From: an uncultured Oscillospiraceae bacterium
GTDB lineage: Bacteria; Bacillota; Clostridia; Oscillospirales; Oscillospiraceae
Length of the DNA: 7,366 nt
Assembly (NCBI GenBank): GCA_934546685.1
Contig: CAKTEB010000100.1
Span: 1 to 7,366 of the forward strand
Reading direction: 5' to 3'
Numbering within the stretch: position 1 is the stretch's first letter; each line of letters starts with the position of its first letter. The position numbers were made by a program, and so were the translations under genes. The notes beneath the pieces are model-generated. The model ran no database searches. It had not been told where the DNA came from and saw nothing but the letters and a program-made list of their open reading frames with translations. Below, piece after piece: positions 6,259 through 7,366 of this stretch.

Positions 6259-6287
6259 TTGTGCTTTTCGCCGCCCCATGGTATAAT
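6259..6287 (+). promoter_or_regulatory. Promoter of the LysR-type regulator
   Basis: A perfect -10 TATAAT (6282-6287) follows a weak -35 TTGTGC (6259-6264) at exactly 17 bp. Transcription should start near 6294, about 24 bases before the ATG at 6318. This also rules out the in-frame GTG at 6261, which lies in the -35 itself. Confidence 0.65.
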
Positions 6288-6317
6288 ATCGGCATCGACC
6301 GGAAAGGCGGGTTTTCC

Positions 6318-7277
6318 ATGGATTTATTGCAGCTCCAGTATTTCTGCACCATCGCCCAATATGAGAATATCACCCGGGCCGCCCAGGCCCTGTTTGTAAG
6401 TCAGCCCAACCTGTCCACCTCCCTGTCCCGGCTGGAGGAGGATCTGGGGGCCAAGCTCTTTGACCGCCGCCGAGGCAAAATTTCCCTGACCCCCAGGGGC
6501 AAGCTGTTTCTGGAATATGCCCAGCGGGCTCTGGGAGAGCTCAATGCCGGGGTCAAGGCTGTCCAGGCCGATGCCCAGGCCCAGGGCCAGCTTCTGCGGG
6601 TGGTCAGCACCCAGACGGATTTCATCAACGACGTGCTGGGGGCCTATGAGCCGGCGCAGCTGGTGCGGCTCAAGCAGATCACCTGCTCCAACCACGACGT
6701 CTATGACCGGGTCATGGCCGACGACGCGGACTTTGGCTTTTATTTCGGCGCACCGAAGGGCCAGGTGCTGGAGTATATCCCCATGCTCTCCAGCGAGCGG
6801 GTGATCCTAGTCCATCAAGATCATCCCTTCGCCAAGGCCCGCTCCGTCTCCGCCAAGGATCTGGAGGGCCAGCGGCTCATCTGCAACTACTGCCGGGACG
6901 ACGGAGAATTCTTCCCCCAGCTGGGCCGGGAATTCGGCTTCACGCCCCACATCAACTTTGAATGCGACAACACCCAGCTGGAGGCCGCCCTGGTGGGCTC
7001 CGGCCACGGCATCTCCGTCTCTCCCCTGCCCAACTACTATAAATTCCGGCGCATGGATCCCACCCTGCCCATCGCGGTGGTACGGTTCCGGGAAAAGGTC
7101 TCCACCTCGGATATGGGCGTGGTGCGCCGCCCGGGCAACCGGCTCACCGATGCGGCCCTGTTTTTCCTGTCCAAAACCGCCGAGTTCTTCCGCCGGGACC
7201 GGGACGATGCCATGGCCTTCATTGACCGTGAGGACCAGGGGGAGCAGTTCCGCATCAATGTCTCCAATGAATTTTAG
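6318..7277 (+). CDS. LysR-family transcriptional regulator
   Basis: This 319-residue cytoplasmic DNA-binding protein has a LysR winged helix-turn-helix at residues 1-60 (LQYFCTIAQYENITRAAQAL, then VSQPNLSTSLSRLEEDLGAKLF and LTPRG at 57-61). A linker helix spans about 63-88, and a two-lobed effector-binding domain runs from about 92 to 290, including HQDHPFA (166-172) and the typical GSGHGISVSP (227-236). The last 28 residues are a polar, charged tail. I chose the ATG at 6318 because LysR proteins begin with this MDLLQLQYF pattern and the longer frame would start inside the promoter; a purine-rich GGAAAGG (6301-6307) is the likely but distant ribosome site. It is divergent from the enoate reductase operon and is its probable regulator, with a pathway intermediate as co-inducer (inference). 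The substrate is not predictable from sequence. Confidence 0.92.
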   Translation: MDLLQLQYFCTIAQYENITRAAQALFVSQPNLSTSLSRLEEDLGAKLFDRRRGKISLTPRGKLFLEYAQRALGELNAGVKAVQADAQAQGQLLRVVSTQTDFINDVLGAYEPAQLVRLKQITCSNHDVYDRVMADDADFGFYFGAPKGQVLEYIPMLSSERVILVHQDHPFAKARSVSAKDLEGQRLICNYCRDDGEFFPQLGREFGFTPHINFECDNTQLEAALVGSGHGISVSPLPNYYKFRRMDPTLPIAVVRFREKVSTSDMGVVRRPGNRLTDAALFFLSKTAEFFRRDRDDAMAFIDREDQGEQFRINVSNEF

Positions 7278-7305
7278 GGCAACACCGCGCAAATACGCCG
7301 TCGGA

Positions 7306-7330
7306 TTCTGGCGGATCTTTTCCGCCAGAA
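7306..7330. repeat. Perfect inverted repeat after the LysR gene
   Basis: TTCTGGCGGA (7306-7315) and TCCGCCAGAA (7321-7330) form a perfect 10-bp stem with a TCTTT loop. It begins 28 bases after the stop codon. No T-run follows on either strand, so it is a poor intrinsic terminator. The flank from 7278 (GGCAACACCGCGCAAATACG) is less coding-like than its surroundings. It resembles a dispersed intergenic palindrome or the edge of a mobile element, but this cannot be decided here because the window ends. Confidence 0.55.
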
Positions 7331-7366
7331 ATGCGTTAGTAAAACCTTGAAATACACAAAGTATGT

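Noticed and set aside
6261..6317. Longer LysR start at GTG 6261
   Set aside because: The GTG lies in the -35 box, the TATAAT would be inside the coding region, and LysR homology begins at the ATG at 6318.
1..7366. CRISPR array, tRNA or rRNA genes, or transposase
   Set aside because: No regularly spaced direct repeats, tRNA-like cloverleaf, ribosomal RNA sequence or transposase motif was seen; the only large repeat is the merR duplication.

Overview
The window looks like chromosomal DNA from a GC-rich anaerobic Firmicute, most likely a gut clostridium of the Oscillospiraceae type (Flavonifractor, Lawsonibacter or Intestinimonas-like). This is an inference from the strong G/C bias at third codon positions, the AAGGAGG-type ribosome binding sites, the consensus sigma-A promoters, and an oxygen-sensitive FMN/4Fe-4S/FAD enoate reductase. 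No marker gene fixes the species.

Left half (1-2930, + strand): three related MerR-family regulators in a row. Their first 144 residues align without a gap and end in a shared LPLP...D..P.F...D.MEE block. The first is the odd one. Its DNA-binding half (17-640) is followed in another frame by three membrane segments and a 155-residue domain predicted outside the cell (642-1451). One extra C in a run of six C (636-641) separates the two. Repaired, it would be a 477-residue membrane-bound MerR protein. The second and third regulators (1544-2182, 2277-2930) are cysteine-free tandem duplicates. Each has its own promoter with a 19-bp spacer and a central palindrome, the classic layout of a MerR-controlled promoter, so auto- and cross-regulation are likely. 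Their divergence is patchy, which suggests recent gene conversion.

Middle and right (2931-6136, - strand): a three-gene catabolic operon, read right to left. It encodes a 649-residue NADH:flavin enoate reductase (2,4-dienoyl-CoA reductase/BaiH-like), a short-chain dehydrogenase and a glyoxalase-I-like VOC protein. A perfect 10-bp hairpin at 2964-2987 lies between this operon and the convergent third merR gene and probably terminates both. Together the enzymes suggest reduction of an unsaturated carbonyl compound, followed or preceded by carbonyl/alcohol interconversion. The substrate cannot be read from the sequence.

Right end (6137-7366): a LysR-type regulator (6318-7277) is divergent from the operon. 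It shares a 181-bp intergenic region containing its own promoter, weaker promoter candidates for the operon and a long dyad that is a plausible operator. After its stop codon the last 90 bases hold a perfect 10-bp inverted repeat that looks like a dispersed repeat or a weak terminator. No tRNA, rRNA, CRISPR array or transposase gene was seen, and no gene-free stretch exceeds 300 bases.
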